From: Hymenobacter sp. APR13
GTDB lineage: Bacteria; Bacteroidota; Bacteroidia; Cytophagales; Hymenobacteraceae
Assembly (NCBI RefSeq): GCF_000737515.1
Contig: NZ_CP006587.1
Coordinates: 992,001-1,056,000, forward strand
Direction: 5' to 3'
Length of the DNA: 64,000 nucleotides
The stretch's first letter is position 1, and each line of letters opens with the position of its first letter. Under the pieces are notes generated by a model. It did no database searches. It saw only the letters and a list, made by a program, of their open reading frames with translations, and was not told where the DNA came from. The position numbers were made by a program, and so were the translations under genes. Positions 8,049 through 16,101 of the stretch are shown here, piece by piece.

Positions 8049-9487
8049 ATGGAACCTCTGCCCCATTTCAATAAAACTAAAATCGTAGCCACGGTTGGCC
8101 CGGCCTCCAACACCTACGAGAAGCTCGGCATGCTCATGCGCGAAGGCGTGGACGTATTCCGCCTCAACTTCTCGCACGGCAGCTACGAAGACCACCTGTC
8201 GGTTATCAACACGGTGCGCCGCCTCAACAAGGATATGCGCACCAACGTGGGCTTGCTCCAGGATTTGCAGGGCCCCAAGATTCGCCTTGGCGAAGTGGAA
8301 GGCGGCGGCGTTGAAATCAAGGCCGGCGACAAGATCAAGCTGGTGTGCGGCGAAAAGGAAATCACTACCGCTACCCGCCTGAGCACCATCTACCTGGGCC
8401 TGGCCCGCGACGTGAAGCCCGGCGACATGATCCTCATCGACGACGGCAAGATTGAGCTGCGCGTGCTGGCTACCGACCGCGACAAGGAAGTGGATGTGGA
8501 AGTGATTTACGGCGGCCTCGTGAAGCCCCGCAAAGGCATCAACCTGCCCGACTCCGAAGTGTCGGCCCCGAGCATGACCGAGAAGGACATCGAGGACCTG
8601 AAATTTGGCCTGGAAAACGACGTAGACTGGGTGGCGTTGTCGTTTGCGCGCCGCGCCGAAGACATCCGCTTCATCAAGGGCCTGATTGCCGAGAGCGGCA
8701 AGTCGGCCCGCGTGATTGCCAAGATTGAGACGCCGGAAGGCCTCAAAAACCTCGACGAAATCATTGCCATTACCGACGCCGTGATGGTAGCCCGCGGCGA
8801 CCTGGGTGTGGAAGTGAAGATGGAAGAGGTGCCAATGGCCCAGAAGCTGATTGTGGAGAAGTGCAACAAGGCCGGCAAGCCCGTCATCGTGGCCACCCAG
8901 ATGATGGAAAGCATGATTACGGCCCCCGCCCCACCCGCGCCGAAACCAGCGACGTGGCCAACGCCGTGCTCGACGGTGCCGACGCCGTGATGCTCTCCGC
9001 CGAAACGGCCGTGGGCGCGTATCCGGCCGAAGTAATCCGTTCGATGGTGGGCACGATTCTGAGCGTGGAAACCCGCCGCGAGTCGCTGTACCACCGCTGG
9101 CACCCTATCTCGCCCGAGTCGCCGACGTTCATGGTCGACAGCGTACTGTCGGCGGCCTGCCACTTGGCTAAAAACACGGGCGCCAAAGCCATTACCGGCA
9201 TGACGCACCGTGGCTACACGGCCTTCCAGATTGCCAAGTACCGCCCCAAAGCCAACATCTTCATCTTCACCGATAACCGCTCTTTGCTCACGACCCTGAG
9301 CCTGATCTGGGGCGTGCGCGGCTTCTACTACGACCGGATGGTGAGCACCGACAGCTCGGTTTCGGACATCAAGTACGCCTTGACCGCCACCGGCAACCTC
9401 AACAAAGGCGACGTATTCATCAACACTGCCTCCATGCCCATCAACGAGAAGGGCAAGACCAACATGGTGAAAGTAAGCGTAGCCTAG
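8049..9487 (+). pseudogene. pyk: pyruvate kinase, interrupted by a one-base frameshift
   Basis: Converts phosphoenolpyruvate and ADP to pyruvate and ATP. The N-terminal part (8049 to about 8927) has [30 protein letters not shown] and [10 protein letters not shown]. The C-terminal part (about 8927-9487) continues in the +1-shifted frame with [20 protein letters not shown] and ends normally. The break falls in a run of five C at 8923-8927; a sixth C would restore one 479-residue protein with the expected [17 protein letters not shown] junction. Nothing else is damaged, so either a recent inactivation or, more likely, a homopolymer sequencing error. As written, translation of the first frame ends at 8990. 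Confidence 0.9.
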
Positions 9488-9498
9488 CGCTGATGTAG

Positions 9499-9518
9499 CA
9501 CAGGCTTTAGCCTGTGCC
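9499..9518. repeat. CACAGGCT palindrome, paired with a copy at 9675-9692
   Basis: CACAGGCT-TTA-GCCTGTG is a self-complementary element. A diverged copy (GCACAGGCTGAAGCCTATGC) lies at about 9675-9694, next to the neighbouring gene, so the pair brackets the whole intergenic region. Confidence 0.65.
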
Positions 9519-9530
9519 GCACAACACACA

Positions 9531-9570
9531 AAAAAGCCCGCCGGAATTGCTTCCAGCGGGCTTTTGTTTT
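9531..9570. terminator. pyk terminator
   Basis: A ten-base stem AAAAGCCCGC/GCGGGCTTTT, with an inner GGAA/TTCC helix, is followed by GTTTTT. It is near-symmetrical and so can work in both directions. Confidence 0.8.
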
Positions 9571-9574
9571 TAAT

Positions 9575-9670
9575 ACTCAGTAGTGAGTAACGAGTACTTA
9601 GTATGGAGTGTTGAGGCAATCATCGAGCATCTCGATATTCCATACTAAATACTCGGCACTCACTACTCAC
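9575..9670. repeat. long imperfect fold-back repeat
   Basis: The arm 9575-9609 pairs with 9637-9670, about 29 of 34 positions, built from GTAGTGAGTA and TTAGTATGG words. It lies between the pyk terminator and the 3' end of the T9SS cargo gene. Confidence 0.75.
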
Positions 9671-9694
9671 ACACGGCACAGGCTGAAGCCTATG

Positions 9695-11191
9695 CTACTT
9701 TTCAAGCTGCAGGCGCAGGTGCTGCGGCAGCTCGCCGGCAGCCTGCACCTCCACTACGTACATGCCGGCCGCCAGGGCCTGCAGGGGCAGCACCGTGGCG
9801 GTCTGGCCGGCAGCCAGCGGCCAGGAGCCGGCCGTGCGCCCCAGCGCGTCGAGGAGGCGCACGTTGGTAGTGGTGCGGGCCGGGCCGGCCAGCGTGAGCG
9901 TGGCGCTGCTGCCCGCGGGGTTGGGGTAGAGCTGGAACGTGGCCGCCGCCCGCGCCGCCGCAGTGGGCAGCAGCGTGGCGAAATCGGTGCGGGTGCCGCA
10001 GGTTTGCACGGTGCCGCTGCTGGTGCGGCGGCTGTAGGTAAGCTGGTATTCCAAATCACGCACGAAGCCCACGCCTGGCGCGCTCAGGGTTTGCTGATTC
10101 AAGGCATCCAGCCCCGGCGTATAGCCAATACCGCTACGGTTGTACAGCACCTCCGTCTGTAGCACTGCGGGCCCGCCACAGGCGCTGCCCGGCCGGTTGC
10201 TTACGACCGGGTAGCCCATGAGTACCGTGTTAAAGGGCAGCTGCTGGTAAGCGTAGGACAGCAACGGGGCGCGCAACGGGCTCAGCCGGTCGAGGCTGCT
10301 ACCGCGCCACTGCCCGGTGCGCAGCGAGGCCGACAGGCGCACCCTCGATACCGGCGAAACAACAGTACCGCTCCGTGAGCAGCCCGGCGCGCCATTGTAC
10401 ACCGTTCGGCTTTGCTCCTGGCAGATGTACGTCAGGCTGTCGGCCGTAAGCTGGCGCGTAAGCACGCGGCGCAGCACAGTGCCGCTGCCGCACCCGATTG
10501 GATTGCTGGTAAACGGCGTGTATTGGTACCCCAGTTCGTCGCCCGGCTGCAGATCCAGCAGTGCGAGCGGGTTGTAGTAGCTGAGGCCGGCGGGCGCAGG
10601 GCGGCGGGCCAGGGTGAGCTGCCGGGCACTGGGCAACCCAAACCGCAAATTCACCGGTCCCGACACCAAGCCGTTGTTTTTGCTCAGCACGATCAGTACG
10701 CCAGGATTATTGCCGGCCCGAAAAGTAGCCACGGAATCCTGCATGCCATCCAGCAGCATCGTACCGCGTGATACCAGCGTGGTGGTCAGGCCATAATCAG
10801 TGAAAAAGCTGCTCCACGTATCGCCCACGCGGGCAAACGGCTTCAACACCAAAGCACAGCTGAGAATAAAGCCGGTATCGGGGCCACCGTCCCAGAACAG
10901 CACGTAGGTGCGCGTGGCGGGCGTGTAGCGCATCTGCTGCCCGAACTGGTTGTTGCGGGCCTTCTGCCAGGCAAAGCTGCCCGCACGCCGCATGATGCGG
11001 TTGAAGTAGTACACCGAGTCGGAGTCGCGCACGCCGGCCGAGTCGAGGCGCAACGTCAGGATGGTATCGGCGGAGGCGTTGCGGAAGGCGTGCACGTCGC
11101 CGTTGGGCCGGAAGGGCCGCCAGTTCTGGGCGGCAGCGGGCAAGGCGGTGAGGCTGCTCAGGAGCAGCAATAAGCAGTACAGTTGTTTCAT
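9695..11191 (-). CDS. secreted protein with T9SS type A C-terminal sorting domain
   Basis: A 498-residue exported protein. The signal peptide is MKQLYCLLLLLSSLTALPAA with cleavage near AAAQ. The C-terminal 75 residues form a typical type IX secretion sorting domain: FQLYPNPAGSSATLTL, a LLDALGR strand and a final AAGMYVVEV motif, which directs it across the outer membrane. The middle (about residues 25-410) is rich in Tyr, Thr and Ser and contains several Cys; I do not recognise its fold. The ATG at 11191 puts the signal peptide at the N-terminus, whereas the longer frame to 11275 does not. Confidence 0.85.
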   Translation of the reverse strand: MKQLYCLLLLLSSLTALPAAAQNWRPFRPNGDVHAFRNASADTILTLRLDSAGVRDSDSVYYFNRIMRRAGSFAWQKARNNQFGQQMRYTPATRTYVLFWDGGPDTGFILSCALVLKPFARVGDTWSSFFTDYGLTTTLVSRGTMLLDGMQDSVATFRAGNNPGVLIVLSKNNGLVSGPVNLRFGLPSARQLTLARRPAPAGLSYYNPLALLDLQPGDELGYQYTPFTSNPIGCGSGTVLRRVLTRQLTADSLTYICQEQSRTVYNGAPGCSRSGTVVSPVSRVRLSASLRTGQWRGSSLDRLSPLRAPLLSYAYQQLPFNTVLMGYPVVSNRPGSACGGPAVLQTEVLYNRSGIGYTPGLDALNQQTLSAPGVGFVRDLEYQLTYSRRTSSGTVQTCGTRTDFATLLPTAAARAAATFQLYPNPAGSSATLTLAGPARTTTNVRLLDALGRTAGSWPLAAGQTATVLPLQALAAGMYVVEVQAAGELPQHLRLQLEK

Positions 11192-11252
11192 ATAGGAGTA
11201 GAAAAGGATATGACTGCCAAAAGATAGGAAATAAACCATACGCCCGAAACAC

Positions 11253-11286
11253 GAGAAGGCCCCATGCTTGCGCACGGGGCCTTCTC
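11253..11286 (-). terminator. rpsT terminator hairpin
   Basis: An 11-nt perfect stem GAGAAGGCCCC/GGGGCCTTCTC with a short loop lies just downstream of rpsT on the minus strand. Confidence 0.65.
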
Positions 11287-11317
11287 TATCAAAAGAGCAG
11301 AAAGTTACTGGTGCTGC

Positions 11318-11575
11318 TTAGGCGGCCAGCGACTTCACGAACTTAGCCAGCTTCGATTTGTTGTTGGCGGCTTTGTTCTTGTGGATGATGTTTTTTTTGG
11401 CCAGGCGGTCCAGCATCGACGATACTTTCTTCAGCAGCTCCTGAGCGGCCGAAGCATCGGTGGTGGCGCGCAGCTTCTTAACAGCTGTGCGGGTAGATTT
11501 TGCCTGGTAACGGTTCAGCACGCGCTTAGCTTCGTTGGAACGGATGCGCTTGAGGGCTGACTTGTGATTTGCCAT
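11318..11575 (-). CDS. rpsT: 30S ribosomal protein S20
   Basis: Primary 16S rRNA-binding protein of the small subunit. It has 85 residues, is Lys/Arg/Ala-rich and starts MANHKSALKRIRSNEAKR, the typical S20 N-terminus. It is monocistronic, with the best promoter in the window upstream and a hairpin terminator downstream. Confidence 0.97.
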   Translation of the reverse strand: MANHKSALKRIRSNEAKRVLNRYQAKSTRTAVKKLRATTDASAAQELLKKVSSMLDRLAKKNIIHKNKAANNKSKLAKFVKSLAA

Positions 11576-11624
11576 GAGTAGGAGAAATGAACGTTCTGCT
11601 CGGTTTCAATTCGGATTGGGTGGG

Positions 11625-11655
11625 CAAAGGTAAGGGTTTGGATGGAAAGTCCAAA
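11625..11655 (-). promoter_or_regulatory. rpsT promoter, full Bacteroidota consensus
   Basis: On the minus strand TTTG (11652-11655) is separated by exactly 19 nt from TACCTTTG (11625-11632), matching both elements of the housekeeping consensus. The predicted start leaves a leader of about 40 nt. Confidence 0.78.
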
Positions 11656-11840
11656 CCGTCAGCCCGGAATTTGCCTCGTCGCCCCCGATTAATCTTGCCG
11701 GCAGAGCTGCGCGGGGTGGCCCGTTTACCGAACTTTATTTCCGGAATGGGGTTGACAATCGCGCCAGAAGCACTAAATTCTATACAGATCTGCCGGGCAT
11801 CCTACCAACCACACCGCACCTTAGTTAGCCGCCCTCGCCC

Positions 11841-12827
11841 ATGCCACTCGTTGCCGACTCCCGCTATCAGCCGCCGTTCTACATGTTCAACGGCCACCTG
11901 CAAACCATTGTGCCCAGTCTGTGGCGCGAAGTACCGGAAGTGCACTACCAGCGCGAGCGGGTGGAAACGCCCGACGGCGACTTTCTGGACCTCGACTGGT
12001 CGTGGCGGCAGCCGCAGGCTCCGGCCGATACGCTCTGCATCGTGTCGCACGGGCTGGAGGGCGACGCCTCCCGTCCCTACGTGCGCGGCATGGTGCGCGC
12101 CCTCAACCAGGCCGGCTTCGACGCCCTGGCCTGGAACTACCGCAGCTGCAGCGGTGAAATGAACCGCCTGCTCCGCTCCTACCACCTCGGCGACACCGAC
12201 GACCTCGACTTTGTGGTGCGCCACGCCCTAGCCACTGGCCGCTACCAGCGCATCTTCCTGACTGGCTTTTCGGCCGGCGGCAACGTCACGCTCAAGTACC
12301 TGGGCGAAAACCCGGCGCGGGTGCCGGCTGAGGTGGAGCGCGCCGCCGTGTTTTCGGTGCCCACCGACCTCAAGGCTAGCTCCTACCACATCGGCCGCCT
12401 CGAAAACCGCGTGTATCTCAACCGCTTTCTGAAAACGCTGCGTGGCAAGATGCGCCAAAAAGCGGCCCTGCTGCCCGACCAGATTGACCTCACCGACCTC
12501 GACCAGCTCCAGGATTTCCCGCAGTTCGACGACCGGTTTACGGCCCCGATGCACGGCTTCAAGTCGGCGGAGGACTACTACGAGCACGCTAGCTCCGGCC
12601 GCTACCTGAGCGGCATCCGCATCCCGACGCTGCTCGTGAATGCCGAAAACGACCCGTTTCTGCCCGCCAGCTGCTTCCCCCGCGACGTGGCCGCCGGCAG
12701 CGAGTTCGTGTTCCTGGAAACACCCTCCGACGGCGGCCACGTGGGCTTCGGTGAAGGCACGCCTGATGGCGAATACTACTCCGAGCGCCGCGCCGTGGAG
12801 TTTCTCACGGCCGCCGTGCCGGCGTAG
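11841..12827 (+). CDS. alpha/beta hydrolase of the YheT/EMB8 family
   Basis: A 328-residue cytosolic hydrolase with the N-terminal family motif FNGHLQTI (about residues 16-23). The oxyanion region is SHGLEGDASRPYVRG, the nucleophile serine is in GFSAGGNVTLKYLGE, an acid residue lies in the NAENDPFLP loop, and the late histidine is in GGHVGF. The family is annotated as esterase/lipase-like; the substrate is unknown. It is a single gene with no obvious partner. Confidence 0.88.
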   Translation: MPLVADSRYQPPFYMFNGHLQTIVPSLWREVPEVHYQRERVETPDGDFLDLDWSWRQPQAPADTLCIVSHGLEGDASRPYVRGMVRALNQAGFDALAWNYRSCSGEMNRLLRSYHLGDTDDLDFVVRHALATGRYQRIFLTGFSAGGNVTLKYLGENPARVPAEVERAAVFSVPTDLKASSYHIGRLENRVYLNRFLKTLRGKMRQKAALLPDQIDLTDLDQLQDFPQFDDRFTAPMHGFKSAEDYYEHASSGRYLSGIRIPTLLVNAENDPFLPASCFPRDVAAGSEFVFLETPSDGGHVGFGEGTPDGEYYSERRAVEFLTAAVPA

Positions 12828-12961
12828 TCAATGGCTGTGACCGTTCTTTTCTTGCACTGCTTGTCATACCCGCCACCTCGGAATAAGTGCGGTTCTGGCC
12901 TCACCGCACGGGGTGTCATAGACGTGATGCTTTGACGAGAGAACTAGGTTCCATGTTGGGC

Positions 12962-12998
12962 GTTTACGAAAATCATCCGCTCCGTGCATTTCGTAAAC
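12962..12998. repeat. small inverted repeat GTTTACGAAA/TTTCGTAAAC
   Basis: Ten-base perfect arms with a 17-nt spacer lie in a 281-nt non-coding gap (12828-13108). Otherwise I see nothing in this gap. It could be a protein-binding site; no recombinase gene is nearby. Confidence 0.4.
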
Positions 12999-13108
12999 TT
13001 TGATTCGTAGACGGGTTTCTTGAACTCACCCCACGGTGTAAGGGCCAACTAACACCTAGTGTCAGGCTGGTTTCTACCGTTCACGAAAAAGAGCGTTTTA
13101 GGCCGTGC

Positions 13109-13387
13109 TTACGAGTTGGTGTGCCTCCCAGGCTTTCCGAATTGGGCCACCAATTGCTGATACTCCGGTGAAGTTTCCCAACGCTGCCGGTCTAGCCGGG
13201 CCTCTTCCAGTGCCTCTTTCCGGTAGGCCCACTCGTCGAAGCACCCTTGGTGAAAGCCCGAGTCGAAGAAGTTGTACAAGGGGTGCGCGGTGTCAGCTAT
13301 GGCGGGTAGCGCTGTCAGGGATTCTCCCTCAAGGAGCAGGCAGTCGCACAGCGGACAAAGGGACTTGCCACGGAGGATTATCGCCAT
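13109..13387 (-). CDS. small putative zinc-binding protein
   Basis: A 92-residue protein starting MAIILRGKSLCPLCDCLLLE. A CPLC pair near residues 11-14 and a later FHQGCFDEW (His-x2-Cys) could bind one zinc ion. The rest is charged, with no signal peptide. An alternative start at 13480 overlaps the rsmG stop by 8 nt. The family is not recognised; lower GC than its neighbours suggests a recent arrival. Confidence 0.6.
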   Translation of the reverse strand: MAIILRGKSLCPLCDCLLLEGESLTALPAIADTAHPLYNFFDSGFHQGCFDEWAYRKEALEEARLDRQRWETSPEYQQLVAQFGKPGRHTNS

Positions 13388-13472
13388 TCGGTTTAGAGGC
13401 TCAATAGTTGGTTGGGGCAGGCCGAAGATACTGTTCAGCCAAAAGGTCCTTTGTGAAACGCCATAACCATCC

Positions 13473-14111
13473 TTACCCACGCCCAGCCGAATTGCTGGGC
13501 ACCACCACCACCTTTTTGGTTTCGAAGAAGCTCTCGGTGTAGAAGTCGCTCAGGTTGTGGATGGTGGCTTTCAGGCCCGATTCTTCGATTTCCTCGGTCA
13601 GGTCGCCGCCTTTGAGGTAGTAGAGGCCGCTGTTGGGGGCGGCTTCGTGCTGGGGCTTGTAGCGGTGCGCAATCCAGGTGTGGAAGGTGGCCAAGCGCGC
13701 CACGGCGCGGCTCACCACGTAGTCGTACTTGGGGCGCAGCTGCTCGGCGCGGGTCTGCTCGGCCGTGACGTTGGTCAGGTTGAGGGCGCGGGCCATTTCC
13801 TGCACCGCGTGGATTTTCTTGCCGATGCTGTCGACCAGGTGAAACTTCACTTCCGGAAACAGAATGGCCAGCGGCAAACCCGGCAGCCCCCCGCCCGTGC
13901 CCACATCCAGCACCGACGAGCCGGGCGCAAACTCCACCACCTTGGCAATGCCCAGCGAGTGCAGAAAATGCCGCTCGGCCAGGTTATCGACGTCGGTGCG
14001 GGCTACCAGGTTGAGCCGCTCGTTCCAGCCCCGAAACTCGGTATCGAGCTGGCTGAACAGCTGGCGCTGGTGGTCGGTGAGGTGCGGAAAGTAGTGGTGA
14101 AGGATGTGCAT
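13473..14111 (-). CDS. rsmG: 16S rRNA (guanine-527-N7)-methyltransferase
   Basis: Methylates G527 of 16S rRNA using S-adenosylmethionine; loss gives low-level streptomycin resistance in other bacteria. At 212 residues it has normal length. The SAM-binding loop VLDVGTGGGLPGLPLA lies at about residues 67-82, and the N-terminal helical part ends in WNERLNLVARTD. A promoter-like element lies just upstream, after the terminator of the preceding sigma gene. Confidence 0.95.
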   Translation of the reverse strand: MHILHHYFPHLTDHQRQLFSQLDTEFRGWNERLNLVARTDVDNLAERHFLHSLGIAKVVEFAPGSSVLDVGTGGGLPGLPLAILFPEVKFHLVDSIGKKIHAVQEMARALNLTNVTAEQTRAEQLRPKYDYVVSRAVARLATFHTWIAHRYKPQHEAAPNSGLYYLKGGDLTEEIEESGLKATIHNLSDFYTESFFETKKVVVVPSNSAGRG

Positions 14112-14118
14112 AGTGGGG

Positions 14119-14153
14119 CAAAGGTAGCAGCTCTTAGCACGTCATGACGTGCT
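14119..14153 (-). promoter_or_regulatory. rsmG -7 element with upstream 18-bp palindrome
   Basis: The minus strand has TACCTTTG at 14119-14126, 8 nt before the rsmG start. At 14136-14153 AGCACGTCATGACGTGCT is a perfect 18-bp palindrome lying between the -7 and -33 positions, a place where a bound regulator would block transcription. No known regulator is assigned. Confidence 0.5.
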
Positions 14154-14826
14154 GATTATGATAATCGGCAGGCACAAAAAAAGCCCCGACCTGCGTCGGG
14201 GCTTTCTCACTAGATGATTTCCTTTTGTTTTTCACCATGTCGAAGAGCAGCTCGCGGGCCCGGTGCAGCTGGGCTTTCACGGTGCCGAGGGGCGCTTTCA
14301 GCTCCTGCGCAATTTCCTCGTAGCTCAGCTCATCGAAGTAGCGCAGCGTCACGAGGCGCTGGTACTTATCAGGCAGCCGCGATACCACGTGCTGCATGAT
14401 TTCGATCTTCTGGTTTTTGATGGTCGTCTCCTGCGGGTTCAGGTTCTGGTCGCGGAAGTCGATGGTGATTTCGTCGCCGTTGTCAATCTTGATGGCCGAG
14501 TCGATGGACATCGTCTTGATTTTATTCTTGCGGATAAAATCAATGCAGTTGTTGGTGGCAATGCGGAACAGCCAGGTGCTGAAGGCAAACTCCGGGTTGA
14601 ACTTGTGCAGGTTGCGGAAAGCTTTGGCGAAGGCTTCGATGGTAAGGTCGTCGGCGTCGTCGGGGTTGCGCACCATCTTCAGCACCACATGATACACCGG
14701 CTTCTTGTAAATCTGCATCAGCTCGGCGTAGGCCTTTTCGTCGCCGTTTTCCACGGCGGCGCGAATCAGCTTAAAGTCATGCTTGGCTTTGGCAGAGAAT
14801 TGTTTTTCCTGATTATTTACTTCCAT
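14134..14826 (-). CDS. sigma-70 family RNA polymerase sigma factor (C-terminus probably frameshifted)
   Basis: ECF-type factor with region 2 (DDADDLTIEAFAKAFRNLHK, STWLFRIATNNCIDFIRKNK) and region 4 (ELSYEEIAQELKAPLGTVKA). The start MEVNNQEKQ at 14826 overlaps the upstream glycosyltransferase gene by 10 nt. The last 30 or so residues are suspicious: after FDMVKNK the frame runs through a perfect terminator hairpin (14181-14204) and into the rsmG promoter region before stopping. One more A in the A4 run (complement of 14223-14226) would give MVKNKKEII and a stop at 14210-14212, a much more natural end. I read this as a one-base deletion or sequencing error. Confidence 0.88.
   Translation of the reverse strand: MEVNNQEKQFSAKAKHDFKLIRAAVENGDEKAYAELMQIYKKPVYHVVLKMVRNPDDADDLTIEAFAKAFRNLHKFNPEFAFSTWLFRIATNNCIDFIRKNKIKTMSIDSAIKIDNGDEITIDFRDQNLNPQETTIKNQKIEIMQHVVSRLPDKYQRLVTLRYFDELSYEEIAQELKAPLGTVKAQLHRARELLFDMVKNKRKSSSEKAPTQVGAFFVPADYHNQHVMTC
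14181..14204 (-). terminator. sigma factor terminator lying inside the present reading frame
   Basis: A ten-base perfect stem AAGCCCCGAC/GTCGGGGCTT with a 4-nt loop is followed on the minus strand by a run of T. It is currently translated as part of the sigma factor C-terminus. Confidence 0.8.
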
Positions 14827-15953
14827 CGGAGGTTGCGGTAGAGGAACAGCGACATTCCTAAAGCGAGATAATAAAAAAAGTAGACAACGTCCAGCACCGG
14901 CAGCAGCGCCACCGGCAAAGGGTCGTCGAGGCGACGGCTCAGACGCTGGTAGGTGGCACATACCAGCCCGGTGCGCGCCACCCATAGGCCGGCCAAAGGT
15001 ATCCAATCGGCCCGGGAAAACAGCAACGCTAAGCTAACCGCGTAAAAAAGCAGATTGCTTCCGATAAAGTTTCCTATCCGCAGCCGGTCGGCAAGGCGGT
15101 AGCTGCGGCCGGCCGACAGATGCCGCCGTTTCTGCCGCCACCAGCCGCCCCAGGTGCCAGCCGGCTCGCTGAGCGTATGCGCGGCCGGCTCGGCCACTAC
15201 GGCCACCCGTGCCCCCTGCGCCACGGCATCCTGCACCAGCAGGTCGTCGTCGCCGGACAAGCTCCGGATGTGGGAAGCAAAGCCTTTGGTGGAGGTGAAT
15301 ACTGCACGCGTGTACGCCAGGTTGCGCCCGACGCCCATGTAGGGTTGGCCGCGCCACGCAAACGACAGATACTGCGCGCCGGTCAGCAGGGTTTCAAAGC
15401 GCACCAGCTTGTTGAGAAACCCGGGCTCGGCGGCGTAGGCCGAGTAGCCCAGCACCATGTCGGCGGGCTGCCGGAAGCCGGCGGCCAGGTGCTGCACCCA
15501 CTGGTTGGTGGCCGGAATGCAGTCGGCATCGGTGAAGAGCAGCTGCGGGTGGCGGGCCGCCTTGATGCCCAACGTGAGGGCGTACTTTTTGGGCGACAGG
15601 CCGTCGGGCGTGCGGCCGATGGTGACGAGGCGGAAGTTGGGGTAGTACTGGCTGAGCTGCTGGGCGTAGAGGTAGGTGTCGTCGTCCGACCGGTCGTCGA
15701 TGAGCACGATTTCCAGGTCGGCGGGATACTCCTGGCGCAGCAGCAGCGGCAGCAGGCGGCGCAGGTTGTCCAGCTCGTTGTGGGCGCATACCAGCACCGA
15801 CACCGGCTCGGCCCCGGCCTCGGTGGGCGCGGGCTCGGGCGGGCGGGTGGCGAAAGGCCAGAAGTAGTAGGCGGCGTAGTAGAGCTGCACCAGCACCGTG
15901 GCCAGCAGCAGCCAGATGGCCGGGGAGAAACTCAACAACAAAACGGGCAGCAT
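14817..15953 (-). CDS. family 2 glycosyltransferase, membrane-anchored
   Basis: Starts with a hydrophobic helix (about residues 5-30). The GT-A domain follows: VSVLVCAHNE, the nucleotide-binding VLIDDRSDDDT, the SPKKYALTLGI acceptor region, a TDADC metal-binding motif, and a later SGDDDLLVQDA motif. Two or three C-terminal membrane segments complete 378 residues. Such enzymes make cell-surface polysaccharide or glycolipid; the exact product is unknown. It overlaps the sigma factor gene downstream by 10 nt, so the two are probably co-transcribed. Confidence 0.88.
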   Translation of the reverse strand: MLPVLLLSFSPAIWLLLATVLVQLYYAAYYFWPFATRPPEPAPTEAGAEPVSVLVCAHNELDNLRRLLPLLLRQEYPADLEIVLIDDRSDDDTYLYAQQLSQYYPNFRLVTIGRTPDGLSPKKYALTLGIKAARHPQLLFTDADCIPATNQWVQHLAAGFRQPADMVLGYSAYAAEPGFLNKLVRFETLLTGAQYLSFAWRGQPYMGVGRNLAYTRAVFTSTKGFASHIRSLSGDDDLLVQDAVAQGARVAVVAEPAAHTLSEPAGTWGGWWRQKRRHLSAGRSYRLADRLRIGNFIGSNLLFYAVSLALLFSRADWIPLAGLWVARTGLVCATYQRLSRRLDDPLPVALLPVLDVVYFFYYLALGMSLFLYRNLRWK

Positions 15954-15964
15954 GAATTAGCCTG

Positions 15965-15972
15965 CAAAAGTA
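15965..15972 (-). promoter_or_regulatory. -7 element for the glycosyltransferase-sigma operon
   Basis: The minus strand reads TACTTTTG, 11 nt before the glycosyltransferase ATG. It faces away from the tgt element 20 nt further on. Confidence 0.5.
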
Positions 15973-15992
15973 GGCATTCGGGGTGGGTGGAG

Positions 15993-16000
15993 TACCTTTG
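15993..16000 (+). promoter_or_regulatory. -7 element for tgt
   Basis: TACCTTTG fits the consensus exactly, about 100 nt before the tgt ATG. The leader between them contains a fold-back repeat. Confidence 0.5.
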
Positions 16001-16011
16001 TGGCTGAGAAG

Positions 16012-16096
16012 CTGCAAGTCGCAGGCTGCAAGCTGCGAGCTGACGCGTAGGCGTGAGCTTGTAGCCGGCAGCTTGTAGCTTGTGGCTTATAGCTTT
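16012..16096. repeat. fold-back repeat in the tgt leader (AGCTGCAAG words)
   Basis: Repeated AGCTGCAAGC words at 16012-16042 are imperfectly complementary to AGCTTGTAGC words at 16056-16096. The right arm ends 6 nt before the tgt ATG. Confidence 0.6.
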
Positions 16097-16101
16097 TCCG
16101 C

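Noticed and set aside
12962..12998. Phage attachment site
   Set aside because: It has an inverted repeat but no integrase, no duplicated flank and no tRNA nearby.
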